In this document: positions 16,902-25,036 of the stretch, piece after piece
Position numbering within the stretch: the stretch's first letter is position 1
How the letters are laid out: each line of letters begins with the position of its first letter
Assembly (NCBI GenBank): GCA_947474445.1
Contig: CANJJY010000002.1
Span: 1-33,696 of the forward strand
Reading direction: 5' to 3'
DNA from: Oligoflexaceae bacterium
GTDB taxonomy: Bacteria > Bdellovibrionota_B > Oligoflexia > Oligoflexales > Oligoflexaceae
Length of the DNA: 33,696 nt
Notes under the pieces: generated by a model
The model's database searches: none
The model's input: only the letters and a program-made list of their open reading frames with translations
What the model was told of the DNA's origin: nothing
Made by a program: the position numbers and the translations under genes

Positions 16902-17651
16902 ATGGAACATCGATTTGAAAACAGCGTGGCGATCGTCACAGGAGCTGCGAGTGGGATCGGACTAGCGACCGCCAAGCGCTTCGCCTCGGAAGGTGCTACC
17001 GTGGTGATTGCCGATCGGGATACGAGCAAGTTAGCGACCGCCGTGCAGGCCGTGGAAGAAGCAGGAAAGAGTAAAGGTCGCGTGTGGGGAAGTACCTGCG
17101 ACGTGTCGCAGGAATCAGATGTTTCGGCCACGTTTCAAGGGACTCTGCAGCGCTTCGCTAAAGTCGATATTATCGTCAACAACGCGGGCCTCATGATTTT
17201 CAAGGCGCTGGAAGATCACAGCATAGAAGATTGGAACAGGGTCCTTTCGGTCGATCTCTTAGGCGCATTCTTGATGACGCGCGAAGCTTTTAGAGGGATG
17301 CCTAGCGGTGGGGTGATCGTCAATGTATCGAGCATTCACGCTATTGAAACAACTCCACTGGTCGCTGCCTATGCTGCTGCAAAGTCAGCGCTGCTCTCTC
17401 TCACTCGATCATCAGCCATTGAAGGCAAAGACAAGGGAATTCGGGTCAATGCCATACTCCCTGGAGCGATCGACACGCCCATGCTGTGGACTAATCCAAA
17501 TGTGAAGTCTGGCAAGGAAGTCGTCTTGAAGGTCGATGTCGGTACCGACGAACAAGTCGCTGCGGCAATCGCCTTTCTCGCCTCAAACGACTCGAGTTTT
17601 ATCCAAGGAGTCTCGCTGCGGGTCGATGGTGGCCGCCTCAACCATCTTTAA
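16902..17651 (+). CDS. Short-chain dehydrogenase/reductase (SDR)
   Basis: This classical SDR of 249 residues oxidises or reduces an alcohol/carbonyl with NAD(P). Motifs: cofactor loop TGAASGIG (about 14-21), Asp39 in VIADRD after strand 2 (favouring NAD over NADP), CDVS, NNAG (about 91-94), catalytic Ser in VNVSSIHA, YAAAK with the catalytic Tyr and Lys, and LPGAIDTPM. The C-terminus FIQGVSLRVDGG is typical of the family. AAGGA lies 7 bases before the ATG. It follows the GH1-like gene by 13 bases, suggesting that a sugar or its aglycone could be the substrate, but this is inference. The stop codon overlaps the stop of the convergent lipoprotein gene. Confidence 0.92.
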   Translation: MEHRFENSVAIVTGAASGIGLATAKRFASEGATVVIADRDTSKLATAVQAVEEAGKSKGRVWGSTCDVSQESDVSATFQGTLQRFAKVDIIVNNAGLMIFKALEDHSIEDWNRVLSVDLLGAFLMTREAFRGMPSGGVIVNVSSIHAIETTPLVAAYAAAKSALLSLTRSSAIEGKDKGIRVNAILPGAIDTPMLWTNPNVKSGKEVVLKVDVGTDEQVAAAIAFLASNDSSFIQGVSLRVDGGRLNHL

Positions 17652-18319
17652 CGGCCTGTGGTGTTACACAAGCCGATCTGGATTTTTGCAAAATTTGGAT
17701 CGGCCATGTTCCGCTTCACACCCATGTCGCAGCCGTCGATCGCCGTAAGACTGACATCGAGGCGATCGCCTGTTTTAAAGGTCAAATTAAGCGGCCCCAT
17801 CATCCGACTGTTATAGACGATGGGCGCGGCGGCTGTTCCATCTGCGTGAACAACGAGTACCTCCACGGTATGGCTGCAACCACTGATGCTCGATGTGGTC
17901 GCGACGACGGTCTGGTTCAAGGCAGATACGACATTGAATTTATCGACCTTAAAGTAGCCCTGAAAGCAGAGGACGGCATCGTTATAGTCGAGATCGCTCC
18001 CGACCGCGGTATCTTCAAAATTAACACCGACTTTAACGGTCGAAACGCCGGGAATTTGGGACGCATATTCTTTATTGATTGCTTGCGCTTCGTTGACACG
18101 CGCCACGAGTTCGTTGCTTTCCAATCTTTGTTCGACCGGCAAAGCCTCGATCTGCGCGATCGGTTCTTCCACCGGCGGAGGGAGAGGAGCAGGTTCTTCT
18201 TGGGCGACCGGTTCAGGGTCCACTTTAGTATTAGGCGCGTCATTGAAAGTGGCGTCCGAGCACGCAGCAAGCGCCATGGCCAAAACACTGACGAGCGTCG
18301 CATACGAAGCGAATTTCAT
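17648..18319 (-). CDS. Lipoprotein with a DUF4114-like acidic motif
   Basis: This is a predicted lipoprotein of 223 residues. The signal peptide ends LAAC with Cys20, a good lipobox. A Pro/Glu-rich linker (about 30-62) is followed by a compact domain. VGVNFEDTAVGSDLDYNDAV (about 97-116) closely resembles the FED...D-x-D-Y/F-N-D motif of DUF4114 domains, which are thought to bind calcium; that reading is inferred from the pattern. Cys residues at the motif (VLCF), SGCS, DGCD and GLCN may form disulfides. GGGGAG lies 5 bases before the ATG. It is convergent with the SDR gene; the two stop codons share bases at 17648-17651. Function unknown; an envelope-associated binding role is possible. Confidence 0.75.
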   Translation of the reverse strand: MKFASYATLVSVLAMALAACSDATFNDAPNTKVDPEPVAQEEPAPLPPPVEEPIAQIEALPVEQRLESNELVARVNEAQAINKEYASQIPGVSTVKVGVNFEDTAVGSDLDYNDAVLCFQGYFKVDKFNVVSALNQTVVATTSSISGCSHTVEVLVVHADGTAAAPIVYNSRMMGPLNLTFKTGDRLDVSLTAIDGCDMGVKRNMADPNFAKIQIGLCNTTGR

Positions 18320-18568
18320 GACATCTCCCCTCTAACTGTTCAGGGGGAGCATCGGAGGCCGTTTCATAATACTTGACTAAAAAGATGAGCGCCGAGATTA
18401 AGTCAATGCTTTTGAGTATATACTGCAAAGAGCGGCGTGCGAGATGGGACCGATCCAAAGGCGTCTTCGGCTCGGGTACTCTTAATTCAATAAAGGCAGA
18501 ATGAGTTGGAAAGGCTGTCAGCCTGAGAGCTAGGACCTTTTCTCAGGCGAACAAGCCCATGAGCCGGA

Positions 18569-18877
18569 TCAGGCGTCGTCATCGTCGTCTTCGTCTTCGT
18601 ACATATCTTCGAGAGACTCTTCGTCAGACTCTTCTTCTTCGAAGAAGGCGTCGTCATCGTCGGCTACTTCTTCCTCTTCTTCGACGGGCGCCGCCTCGAG
18701 CTCTTCGTCTTGGGCCGCACGCCACTCGTCTTCTTCATCATGATCCATCTCGTCGACGGTGTAATCGTCTTCTAAATCTTCGTGACGCGCCTCGAGCCAA
18801 TCCTTGGCGTCATCTTCTGATTCAAATCCGGCTTTTAAAATTTTCCCTGATTCTATGTGATAGACTTTCCAGAGCAA
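18569..18877 (-). CDS. Small, extremely acidic protein
   Basis: About 102 residues if translation starts at TTG 18877, preceded by GGAG at 8 bases. An in-frame ATG at 18958 would add 27 residues but has no ribosome site. The first 40 residues look folded (LWKVYHIESGKILKAGFESE followed by DDAKDWLEARHED). The rest is almost wholly Asp/Glu with a few aromatic and Met residues, and the protein ends in a run of Asp. I do not recognise a family. Acidic tails of this kind occur in nucleic-acid-mimicking, chaperone-like or ribosome-associated proteins. The low-complexity coding (repeated tcttcg/gtcgtc on the plus strand) makes spurious opposite-strand reading frames. It stands alone between two divergent or same-strand envelope genes. 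Confidence 0.6.
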   Translation of the reverse strand: MLWKVYHIESGKILKAGFESEDDAKDWLEARHEDLEDDYTVDEMDHDEEDEWRAAQDEELEAAPVEEEEEVADDDDAFFEEEESDEESLEDMYEDEDDDDDA

Positions 18878-19107
18878 GGTACGATCTCCAATCCTAGAGG
18901 GTGTCCACGTCGGAAGAACGTAGAGCCAGCTCGACCCCTCCGCTAAAAATTTTATCATAAACCATTCAAATTCCTACCCCTCCCCCCTTTTCATTTCCAG
19001 ATAAGGCGACCGGAGTGTGCCAATTTTGCTTATTTTGAGCTTGCATGGCCCGCGATTCTTTAGTAAACCAGCTTCGTATAAGAATTCAAGCCATAGAGGG
19101 AACTGCC

Positions 19108-19782
19108 ATGGGATTGCTGGCGCTTTTCGGAGTCTTGGCCCTGAGCCCCCAAACGATCTCTCCGAGCCCTTTTGCCTGCCAGCTTTCCCCGAGCCTAGGT
19201 AAAGGACATAGCTCTGTGGGTCAACTCGATACGACAAGCGCCTTGTCCGCGGCCTGTTCTTACCGCCTCTTTGAGACGGGTCGACTCAGTTTTTGGCCTG
19301 AAATTGAAGGGGCCGAATATCGCTGGAATCGATTCCGACAGAACGGCAGCCATTCCAGTTTAGTCGATCTGCAATCGCGCGATCTGGGCCTGGGTCTGGT
19401 GGGTCGCTATCACATGGAATCCTGGAGCATTTACCTGGGTCTACATGCGGGTCAGGGCCAAGGCCGCATCGAACAAACCGAGAGCGGCGCTGCCGACCGT
19501 CAATCAGCTTTTTACAAAAATGCTTCCCATCGCCGGCTCAGTCAAGAAATCGGACTGGAGCGTGCGATCGCCTCGCGTATCGCCGTTTCGGGCGGGCTGG
19601 TCCATGCCTCTGGTCGTCTTTCTTGGGATGCACAATCTGGAAAATTTGAAGGTCAGGACGTAGACGCGGCCAGCCGCTTGACTTTAACTGACACAGTAAC
19701 CGATTCCAGCGCGTTCAGTCGTGATCAGCTAGCCTACGAAAGCTGGGATGTGCGATTCGGACTCCGTCTGCTCATAGACTGA
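19108..19782 (+). CDS. Small exported protein, probable outer-membrane barrel
   Basis: A 224-residue protein beginning with a signal peptide (MGLLALFGVLALSPQTISPS). I chose ATG at 19108 because GAGGG lies 7 bases upstream; a reading frame extends 63 bases further but the extra residues do not fit an export signal. After the signal the sequence alternates polar and hydrophobic residues, with strand-like pieces ending in aromatic residues (RLSFWPEIEGAEYRW, LGLGLVGRYHMESWSIYLGL and a final WDVRFGLRLLID), as in small outer-membrane beta barrels. I recognise no specific family. The 3' end overlaps the convergent EVE-domain gene by 11 bases. Confidence 0.65.
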   Translation: MGLLALFGVLALSPQTISPSPFACQLSPSLGKGHSSVGQLDTTSALSAACSYRLFETGRLSFWPEIEGAEYRWNRFRQNGSHSSLVDLQSRDLGLGLVGRYHMESWSIYLGLHAGQGQGRIEQTESGAADRQSAFYKNASHRRLSQEIGLERAIASRIAVSGGLVHASGRLSWDAQSGKFEGQDVDAASRLTLTDTVTDSSAFSRDQLAYESWDVRFGLRLLID

Positions 19783-20305
19783 GAGGGGCTGTCTCGCGCT
19801 CGGCAACATCGCACGCGACGAGTGGACTCAAGCTGCAGATGTACCTCCACTCCCCTTCGCTGACAGGTTGAATGGACAGTCTTTGCCCAGGTCTTAGCAA
19901 AGCCATTGAGGCCAGTGATGCTTCGGCGCGGAGACGCTTCAAGGAGACTGGTTCGTGAAAGCGCTTGATAGCCTGTACCTCAACCGCTACCCAGCGTGAT
20001 GCACCTAGAGCCTGAGACTTAGGATCGAAGTAATCCGATTTGGGATTGAGAGCTGTTTGATCGGGATAGGCCGTTCGTACGACACGAGCAACGCCGACTA
20101 TGCAGGGCTCAGCCGTACTGCTGTGATAGATAAAAACCTCATCGCCATAGGAGAACTCATCCCGCATCAAGTTGCGCGCCTGATAGTTACGCACTCCTTC
20201 CCATCCATCGGTCCGTCCCGGTTTAGATAGAAGGTCAGCGAAACTGTAAGTTTCTGGCTCAGTTTTCATCAGCCAATATTTCTTGCTCGAAACCACCGTG
20301 TTCAC
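19772..20305 (-). CDS. EVE-domain protein
   Basis: This single-domain protein of 177 residues belongs to the EVE family (PUA/YTH-like fold). Such proteins are thought to bind modified bases in DNA or RNA. The start YWLMKTEPETYSFADL (about 10-25) is diagnostic, followed by WEGVRNYQARNLMRDEF, GDEVFIYHSSTAEPCIVGVA and YPDQTALNPKSDYFDPK. The GTG start at 20305 follows GGAGAGG closely; a second GTG three codons on is possible. It is divergent from polA (85 bases apart), a context that would fit a nucleic-acid role, though nothing else links them. Confidence 0.93.
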   Translation of the reverse strand: MNTVVSSKKYWLMKTEPETYSFADLLSKPGRTDGWEGVRNYQARNLMRDEFSYGDEVFIYHSSTAEPCIVGVARVVRTAYPDQTALNPKSDYFDPKSQALGASRWVAVEVQAIKRFHEPVSLKRLRAEASLASMALLRPGQRLSIQPVSEGEWRYICSLSPLVACDVAERETAPLSL

Positions 20306-20390
20306 TCCTCTCCAAATGCACCTAGCGATCTGCCGGTCAAATCAGGTAAACCAGAAGGCTCTGGATAGCCTTTGATCGAAGGAAAAAACT

Positions 20391-23114
20391 ATGCCCAAAC
20401 AACGCCTTTTTATCGTCGATGCCATGGCGATGGCGTTTCGCTCATATCACGCCATTCGCCCCCTCACAAGTCCTCAAGGCACACCCGTCAATGCCGTCTA
20501 TGGGAGCCTGCTTTTTCTTTGGAGTCTCATTGAAAAGCAAAAGCCTGATTTTCTGGCCTTTGCCACGGATAGTCAGGAAAAAACCTTTCGTCACGAGCTT
20601 TATAGCGAATACAAAGCCAATCGCTCGGAAATGCCTCCTGATCTAGTCGTTCAACTGCCTTACCTCTTTCGTTTATTCAAGGCCCTGCAGGCGCCGATGC
20701 TCAAGGAACCAGGGCTGGAAGCGGACGATCTCATCGGCTCGCTAGTCGATCGCTATGCATCCTCCGACCTGCATTGCTATATCGTCTCAGGCGATAAAGA
20801 TTTCATGCAGCTGATCAACGAAAATGTAACCCTTTTTAGTCCGAAAAAGGGAGGTGAAGTCGTCGAGACGAATCTTCCCGAGGTATTTGCCAAATTTGGC
20901 TGTCGCCCCGATCAAGTGATCGACATGCTGGCTCTGATCGGCGACAGCTCAGACAATGTTCCCGGCGTGCCTGGCATCGGTGACAAGGGCGCCGCAAAAC
21001 TTATCCAACAGTTTCATTCTCTCGACGGCATCTATCAGAACCTCGATGCGGTGGCCAATCAAAGGCAGCGCCTGGGTCTCGAAAACAATCGCGAGTTGGC
21101 CTATCTTTCGCAAAAGCTCGTCACGATCCACAAGGAAGCCACGCTTCACTTCAGTCTTGATCAATTGCGTTGCGATCCCTTACGGGCTCTTGCCAACCCT
21201 GACCTTCTCGCCTTGCTCGACGAATTGGACTTCAAATCGTTCGGTGAAAAGGTGCGGACTCGCTTGAAGAGTCTACCCGTGGCAGAGGCCACGCTTCCGA
21301 CTTTGGTGAAAAATGATTTCAAATACCATACCGTCCAGTCGCGAGCGGAGATCGACGCTTTGATCGCCCGCGCTCGAGCAGCGACGATGTTCAGTTTCGA
21401 TACGGAAACGACCGGCCTCGATCGCATCAGCGATAAGCCGATCGGGGCAAGTTTTTCATTTGAGACGGGCGAAGCTTTCTATGTTCCCCTTCACGATGCA
21501 CATCGTCCTCTACCTTACGTCGAAGTTTTGAGCGCCCTGCAAGAGGTGCTCGAAACGCCGGCTTTGAAAGTCGGACACAACGTGAAGTTCGATATTCAAA
21601 TGCTGCATAACATCGAGATCGAAGTGAGCGGGCCTCTGGCCGATACGATGCTCGCCTCGCAGCTCCTCGACGCCAGCGAACGCAGTCACAGCCTCGATGA
21701 ATGCACGCTGCGCTATCTTCAGCACGTTAAAATCAAGACGGATACTCTGCTCGATGCCTCGGGTTCCATGCTGAGCGCGCCGCTCGAACAGCTCAGTGCC
21801 TACGCCTGCGAGGATGCCGATTTCACGCTCAGGCTCTATCACTGCATGCGTCCCAAACTGGAAGCGAACGAACTAGTTTCCGTCTTTGAAGACATTGAAA
21901 TGCCCCTGGCGCCCATCCTGGGGGCTATGGAGCAGCGCGGCATCCATGTCGATGCCGATATTCTGCATGAGATTTCCGGACGGATTGATCTGCGGGCCAA
22001 AGAGTTGGAAAAAGAGATTCACGCACTAGCGGGAGAAGAATTCAATATTGGATCGCCGAAGCAGCTGCAGGTGATCCTCTTTGATAAATTAAAGATTCAT
22101 GAAGAGCTGGGTCTCAAACGGCTGAAAAAGACCAAAACGGGTTACTCGACTGACGTGTCTGTCCTCGAACAGATGGAAGCGCATCCCCTGGCGAAAGCCT
22201 TGCTCGAGTATCGGATGCTGACCAAGCTCAAAAACACTTATGTGGACAGCCTTCCGCAGTTGATCCATCCGAAGACCCAAAGAGTCCATACCCATTTTCA
22301 TCAAAACGGAGCTGCCACGGGGCGCCTGAGTTCTTCCGACCCCAACCTCCAGAACATACCGATTCGCTCGTCCATTGGTCGAGAAATCCGCAAAGCCTTC
22401 TGCAGTAATCTCAAGGATTGGGTCATCATTTCTGCTGACTATTCCCAGATTGAATTGCGTATTCTTGCGGCTCTTTCCGGCGATGAAGCTCTGCGCGAAG
22501 CTTTTATCCAGGGCGCCGATATTCACACTAGTACCGCCGCCAAGATATTTGGGGTCGCTCCCGAAGCTGTCGATGGGGGCCAAAGGGCTCAGGCCAAAGC
22601 CATTAATTTTGGCATCATTTATGGCATGGGCCCCCAACGCTTGGCCCGAGAAACTGGCGTGACCATGAAGGAAGCGAAAGAGTTTATCGAACGATACTTT
22701 GCCAGCTACCCGAAGATCCGCGCTTACATCGAGAAGTCGATACAGTTTGCACGCGACCATGAGTATACCAAAACCATAAGCGGGCGACGCCGTCCCCTCA
22801 AAGAGATCAATGCCAGTCAAGACGGGGGGACTCTCGCCAATGCCCAAAACATGGCTGTCAACTCCCCCGTTCAAGGCTCTGCCGCCGATCTGATTAAAAA
22901 GGCGATGGTTCAGGTTCAAAAGAAGCTGGATGAATCGAAGTACCGTGCTAAAATGCTACTCCAGGTCCACGATGAACTCGTTTTCGAATGTCCTCGGTCT
23001 GAAGTCGACGCTGTTATGCAGCTCATCGACCGCGAGATGGAGCATGCTTTTGATCTCGGAGTTCCCCTGAAAGTCGATGTTAGCTTTGGAAAGAATTGGC
23101 TAGAGGCACATTAA
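20391..23114 (+). CDS. polA: DNA polymerase I
   Basis: Full-length DNA polymerase I of 907 residues. It removes primers and fills gaps in replication and excision repair. The 5'-nuclease domain comes first (DAMAMAFRSYHA, EADDLIGSL, DKDFMQLI, GDSSDNVPGVPGIGDKGA). The proofreading 3'-5' exonuclease has intact acidic residues Asp337 and Glu339 in FDTETTGLD, so proofreading is probably active. The family A polymerase domain has motif A with Asp683 in DYSQIELR, the O helix RAQAKAINFGIIYG, and motif C with Asp861 in VHDELVFE. GAAGGA precedes the ATG. tatC begins one base after the stop, so the two are probably cotranscribed. Confidence 0.98.
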   Translation: MPKQRLFIVDAMAMAFRSYHAIRPLTSPQGTPVNAVYGSLLFLWSLIEKQKPDFLAFATDSQEKTFRHELYSEYKANRSEMPPDLVVQLPYLFRLFKALQAPMLKEPGLEADDLIGSLVDRYASSDLHCYIVSGDKDFMQLINENVTLFSPKKGGEVVETNLPEVFAKFGCRPDQVIDMLALIGDSSDNVPGVPGIGDKGAAKLIQQFHSLDGIYQNLDAVANQRQRLGLENNRELAYLSQKLVTIHKEATLHFSLDQLRCDPLRALANPDLLALLDELDFKSFGEKVRTRLKSLPVAEATLPTLVKNDFKYHTVQSRAEIDALIARARAATMFSFDTETTGLDRISDKPIGASFSFETGEAFYVPLHDAHRPLPYVEVLSALQEVLETPALKVGHNVKFDIQMLHNIEIEVSGPLADTMLASQLLDASERSHSLDECTLRYLQHVKIKTDTLLDASGSMLSAPLEQLSAYACEDADFTLRLYHCMRPKLEANELVSVFEDIEMPLAPILGAMEQRGIHVDADILHEISGRIDLRAKELEKEIHALAGEEFNIGSPKQLQVILFDKLKIHEELGLKRLKKTKTGYSTDVSVLEQMEAHPLAKALLEYRMLTKLKNTYVDSLPQLIHPKTQRVHTHFHQNGAATGRLSSSDPNLQNIPIRSSIGREIRKAFCSNLKDWVIISADYSQIELRILAALSGDEALREAFIQGADIHTSTAAKIFGVAPEAVDGGQRAQAKAINFGIIYGMGPQRLARETGVTMKEAKEFIERYFASYPKIRAYIEKSIQFARDHEYTKTISGRRRPLKEINASQDGGTLANAQNMAVNSPVQGSAADLIKKAMVQVQKKLDESKYRAKMLLQVHDELVFECPRSEVDAVMQLIDREMEHAFDLGVPLKVDVSFGKNWLEAH

Positions 23115-23115
23115 A

Positions 23116-23892
23116 ATGACAGAGACAAAACGTGAAGATCAGCTGAAGGTTATGGGCCTGTTCGAACACATTGACGAATTGCGCGGACGCATCATCAAAT
23201 CCATGCTAGCCATCGTCGTCTTATTTGTACTTGGCTATGCTTACGCGAAGGAAATACTCATCTTTTTGGAAGGGCCTTTGATAAGCGTCCTTCCTGAGCA
23301 TGCGCAGGCTCTGCATTTTACCGGTCCGATGGACGTCTTCACCGCTAATATCAAACTCGGACTATTCGTAGGATTGATGCTGAGTTGTCCGGTTTGGCTT
23401 TATCAATTCTGGAAATTCATTGAACCGGCTCTCTACACGAACGAAAAACGCTATGCGATGCCTTTCATGGTGGCGTCGGTCACGCTGTTTGCGATCGGCG
23501 TCAGTTTCTGTTTTTATGTCATTGTTCCCACTTCGCTCAAATATTTAATCGGTCTCGGGACTGAAATGGGAACCACGCCTATCATTACGATCAGTGACTA
23601 TCTTTCACTCCTGATGCTGATGATGCTTGGCTTTGGACTGGTTTTTGAAACACCGGTTATCCTCGTTCTCCTCGCCCTGCTCGGCCTGGTTACGGCGCAA
23701 ACTCTCTCGGAAAATAGAAAGTACGTCATCGTCGTCATTTTTATTATCTCCGCGGTCCTCACGCCGACTCCTGATCCGATTACGATGTTTGCCATGGCCC
23801 TTCCCACCTGTGGTATGTACGAGATGTCGATCCTCTTCATTCGTTTTATCCAGAGGAAGAAAAACACTTCTGGTGCTTCGCATGTGGATTAG
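23116..23892 (+). CDS. tatC: Sec-independent translocase TatC
   Basis: This six-span inner-membrane protein of 258 residues forms the receptor for twin-arginine signal peptides in the Tat pathway. It has the N-terminal LFEHIDELRGRIIKSM typical of TatC, then MDVFTANIKLGLFVGLMLSC and the highly conserved FIEPALYTNEKRY in the first cytoplasmic region. GLVFETPVILVLLALLGLVT and the late VLTPTPDPITMFAMALP complete the family pattern. The ATG lies one base after the polA stop, with AGAGG 9 bases upstream inside polA. The 3' end overlaps the following gene by 11 bases. TatA/TatB genes are not in this window. Confidence 0.97.
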   Translation: MTETKREDQLKVMGLFEHIDELRGRIIKSMLAIVVLFVLGYAYAKEILIFLEGPLISVLPEHAQALHFTGPMDVFTANIKLGLFVGLMLSCPVWLYQFWKFIEPALYTNEKRYAMPFMVASVTLFAIGVSFCFYVIVPTSLKYLIGLGTEMGTTPIITISDYLSLLMLMMLGFGLVFETPVILVLLALLGLVTAQTLSENRKYVIVVIFIISAVLTPTPDPITMFAMALPTCGMYEMSILFIRFIQRKKNTSGASHVD

Positions 23893-24589
23893 TCGCGGCT
23901 TTTTAGTGACCGGCCTCGCTGGTCTCTTGGCCTCGCCTCTTGCGGCAGCAGAGCCAGAAATCGATGCTCGTCAAAACGTTTGGGCTATTGGCTTTCAACT
24001 GCGCCCCCTACAATTCAGAGGCGATGAGAATCAACAGCTCAAGATGAACAGCTCCACCATCGACGTGAGTCGTGTTTGGCTCAAAAAAACCTGGTGGGCC
24101 AGTGTCGATGCTTCACTTGTGGTCGGGCCTTGGAGCCAACGCCGGTCAGTGAGCCCACCGCTGGATTTCAGTGGATCGGGCTTTGGAGCGCGCCTGGCTT
24201 ATCCCCTCTTTGCTGACCAACTGCGACAGGAGTCTGGCGATTTTGGCTTAACGATCGGCCTGGAAACTTTCGACATGATCGGTCGCTCCTATCGCCGACA
24301 AAATCTCGACAACGACAGCTACTCTGAAGGTTGGACCGTGCGGGCTCGCTGGACGGGAATCCTGCCGGGCGTGTTCTATTCAAGCCTTAAACCGGGCCGT
24401 CCGAAGGGCAATCGCCCTGAATGGCTGGTTACGCGGGTTGAAGGCTATACCTTTGTTCTCAGCTCTGCTTTTCCTATCGATGGTCAAATCAAACAAAAGT
24501 TCACTTTCAACGGACTCCCCCTCGTCACGAATGAACCCCTCAAGGGTTATGCTCTTCAACTTGCCTTTTCTGCCTGGCTCGGCATCTGA
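23882..24589 (+). CDS. Exported protein, probable outer-membrane barrel
   Basis: A 235-residue protein with a signal peptide MWISRGFLVTGLAGLLASPL ending AAA before EPEID. The start ATG at 23882 overlaps the tatC end by 11 bases; the ribosome site is weak, consistent with translational coupling. The mature part alternates strand-like stretches with polar turns (VWAIGFQLRPLQFRG, WWASVDASLVVGPWS, GFGARLAYPLFADQ, EGWTVRARWTGILPGVFYS) and ends with hydrophobic LQLAFSAWLGI, as in beta barrels. I do not recognise a family. Position after tatC does not by itself imply Tat export, since no twin-arginine motif is seen. Confidence 0.65.
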   Translation: MWISRGFLVTGLAGLLASPLAAAEPEIDARQNVWAIGFQLRPLQFRGDENQQLKMNSSTIDVSRVWLKKTWWASVDASLVVGPWSQRRSVSPPLDFSGSGFGARLAYPLFADQLRQESGDFGLTIGLETFDMIGRSYRRQNLDNDSYSEGWTVRARWTGILPGVFYSSLKPGRPKGNRPEWLVTRVEGYTFVLSSAFPIDGQIKQKFTFNGLPLVTNEPLKGYALQLAFSAWLGI

Positions 24590-24638
24590 TCGATGTCCGG
24601 AGATTTCCATTGCTTCAGCTTCAGGCCTTTGCCATACC

Positions 24639-25020
24639 TTAAGTCCTACTGCGTTAAGTGGGGGAGAACAAGGCACGAAGGCCAGAAAAAGCCGGAGTTT
24701 ACGCGGGGTAAATGAGGATTTTTGGCCTTGCCTTTGGCGTCGGCCACAGACTCGTTTCTTGGCGTGACCGTAGACTTAGACTTAGCCATTGTGCGTGATC
24801 CTGATCATGTGCAAAAGACCTTTCCCTCTTCGTCTGACGAAGACCACGAGAAGGCTTTAAGGCAAGGGGGTAGGCTAGGATCACGATCACGCACAATGGC
24901 TAAGGCAAGATCTATGGCAAAGGCTACGGTCTATTGTCTGATGGCCGACGCCAAAGGCAAGGCCGGATTTTTTCTGAACGAGTAACGCAGTTATCGTCCA
25001 CTTAACGTAGTAGGTCTCAA
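24639..25020. repeat. Older palindromic element interrupted by MITE copy A
   Basis: CCTACTGCGTTAAGTGG (24645-24661) and CCACTTAACGTAGTAGG (24998-25014) are inverted repeats with one mismatch in 17; the match extends outwards to 23 bases with three mismatches. Inside are AGAAAAA (24684-24690) against TTTTTCT (24969-24975), and TTTAC-GCGGG-GTAAA (24698-24712). If copy A and one direct repeat are removed, the spacers are symmetric on both sides (22/22 and 7/7 bases), giving a 121-base hairpin-like element. I found no flanking duplication for this older element. Confidence 0.55.
24724..24964 (+). mobile_element. MITE-like element, copy A (241 bases)
   Basis: The ends are perfect 22-base inverted repeats (24724-24745 and 24943-24964, starting GGCCTTGCCTTTGGCG). 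The element is flanked by the 8-base direct repeat GGATTTTT (24716-24723 and 24965-24972), consistent with target duplication. A second inverted pair lies inside, based on CTTAGCCATTGTGCGTGATC and its complement, and the apex has CTTCGTC-T-GACGAAG, so one strand could fold into a long hairpin. It shares about 91% of bases with copy B at 28634 by hand alignment (21 mismatches, one 6-base and one 1-base gap). No transposase is encoded, so it would depend on one elsewhere. Confidence 0.82.
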
Positions 25021-25036
25021 AAAGGGAGGATACCTG

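Noticed and set aside
18512-18548. Overlapping hairpins (AGGCT-GTC-AGCCT and GCCTGAGA-N12-TCTCAGGC) downstream of the acidic-protein gene
   Set aside because: The pairing is good but no T run follows on the minus strand, so termination cannot be claimed. Noted only as structure.
24722-24985. Reading frame of 87 codons inside MITE copy A, with a similar 61-codon frame in copy B
   Set aside because: The similarity follows from the DNA repeat itself. One base inserted in copy B shifts the frame after about 45-50 codons, many changes alter amino acids, and there is no ribosome site or recognisable domain.
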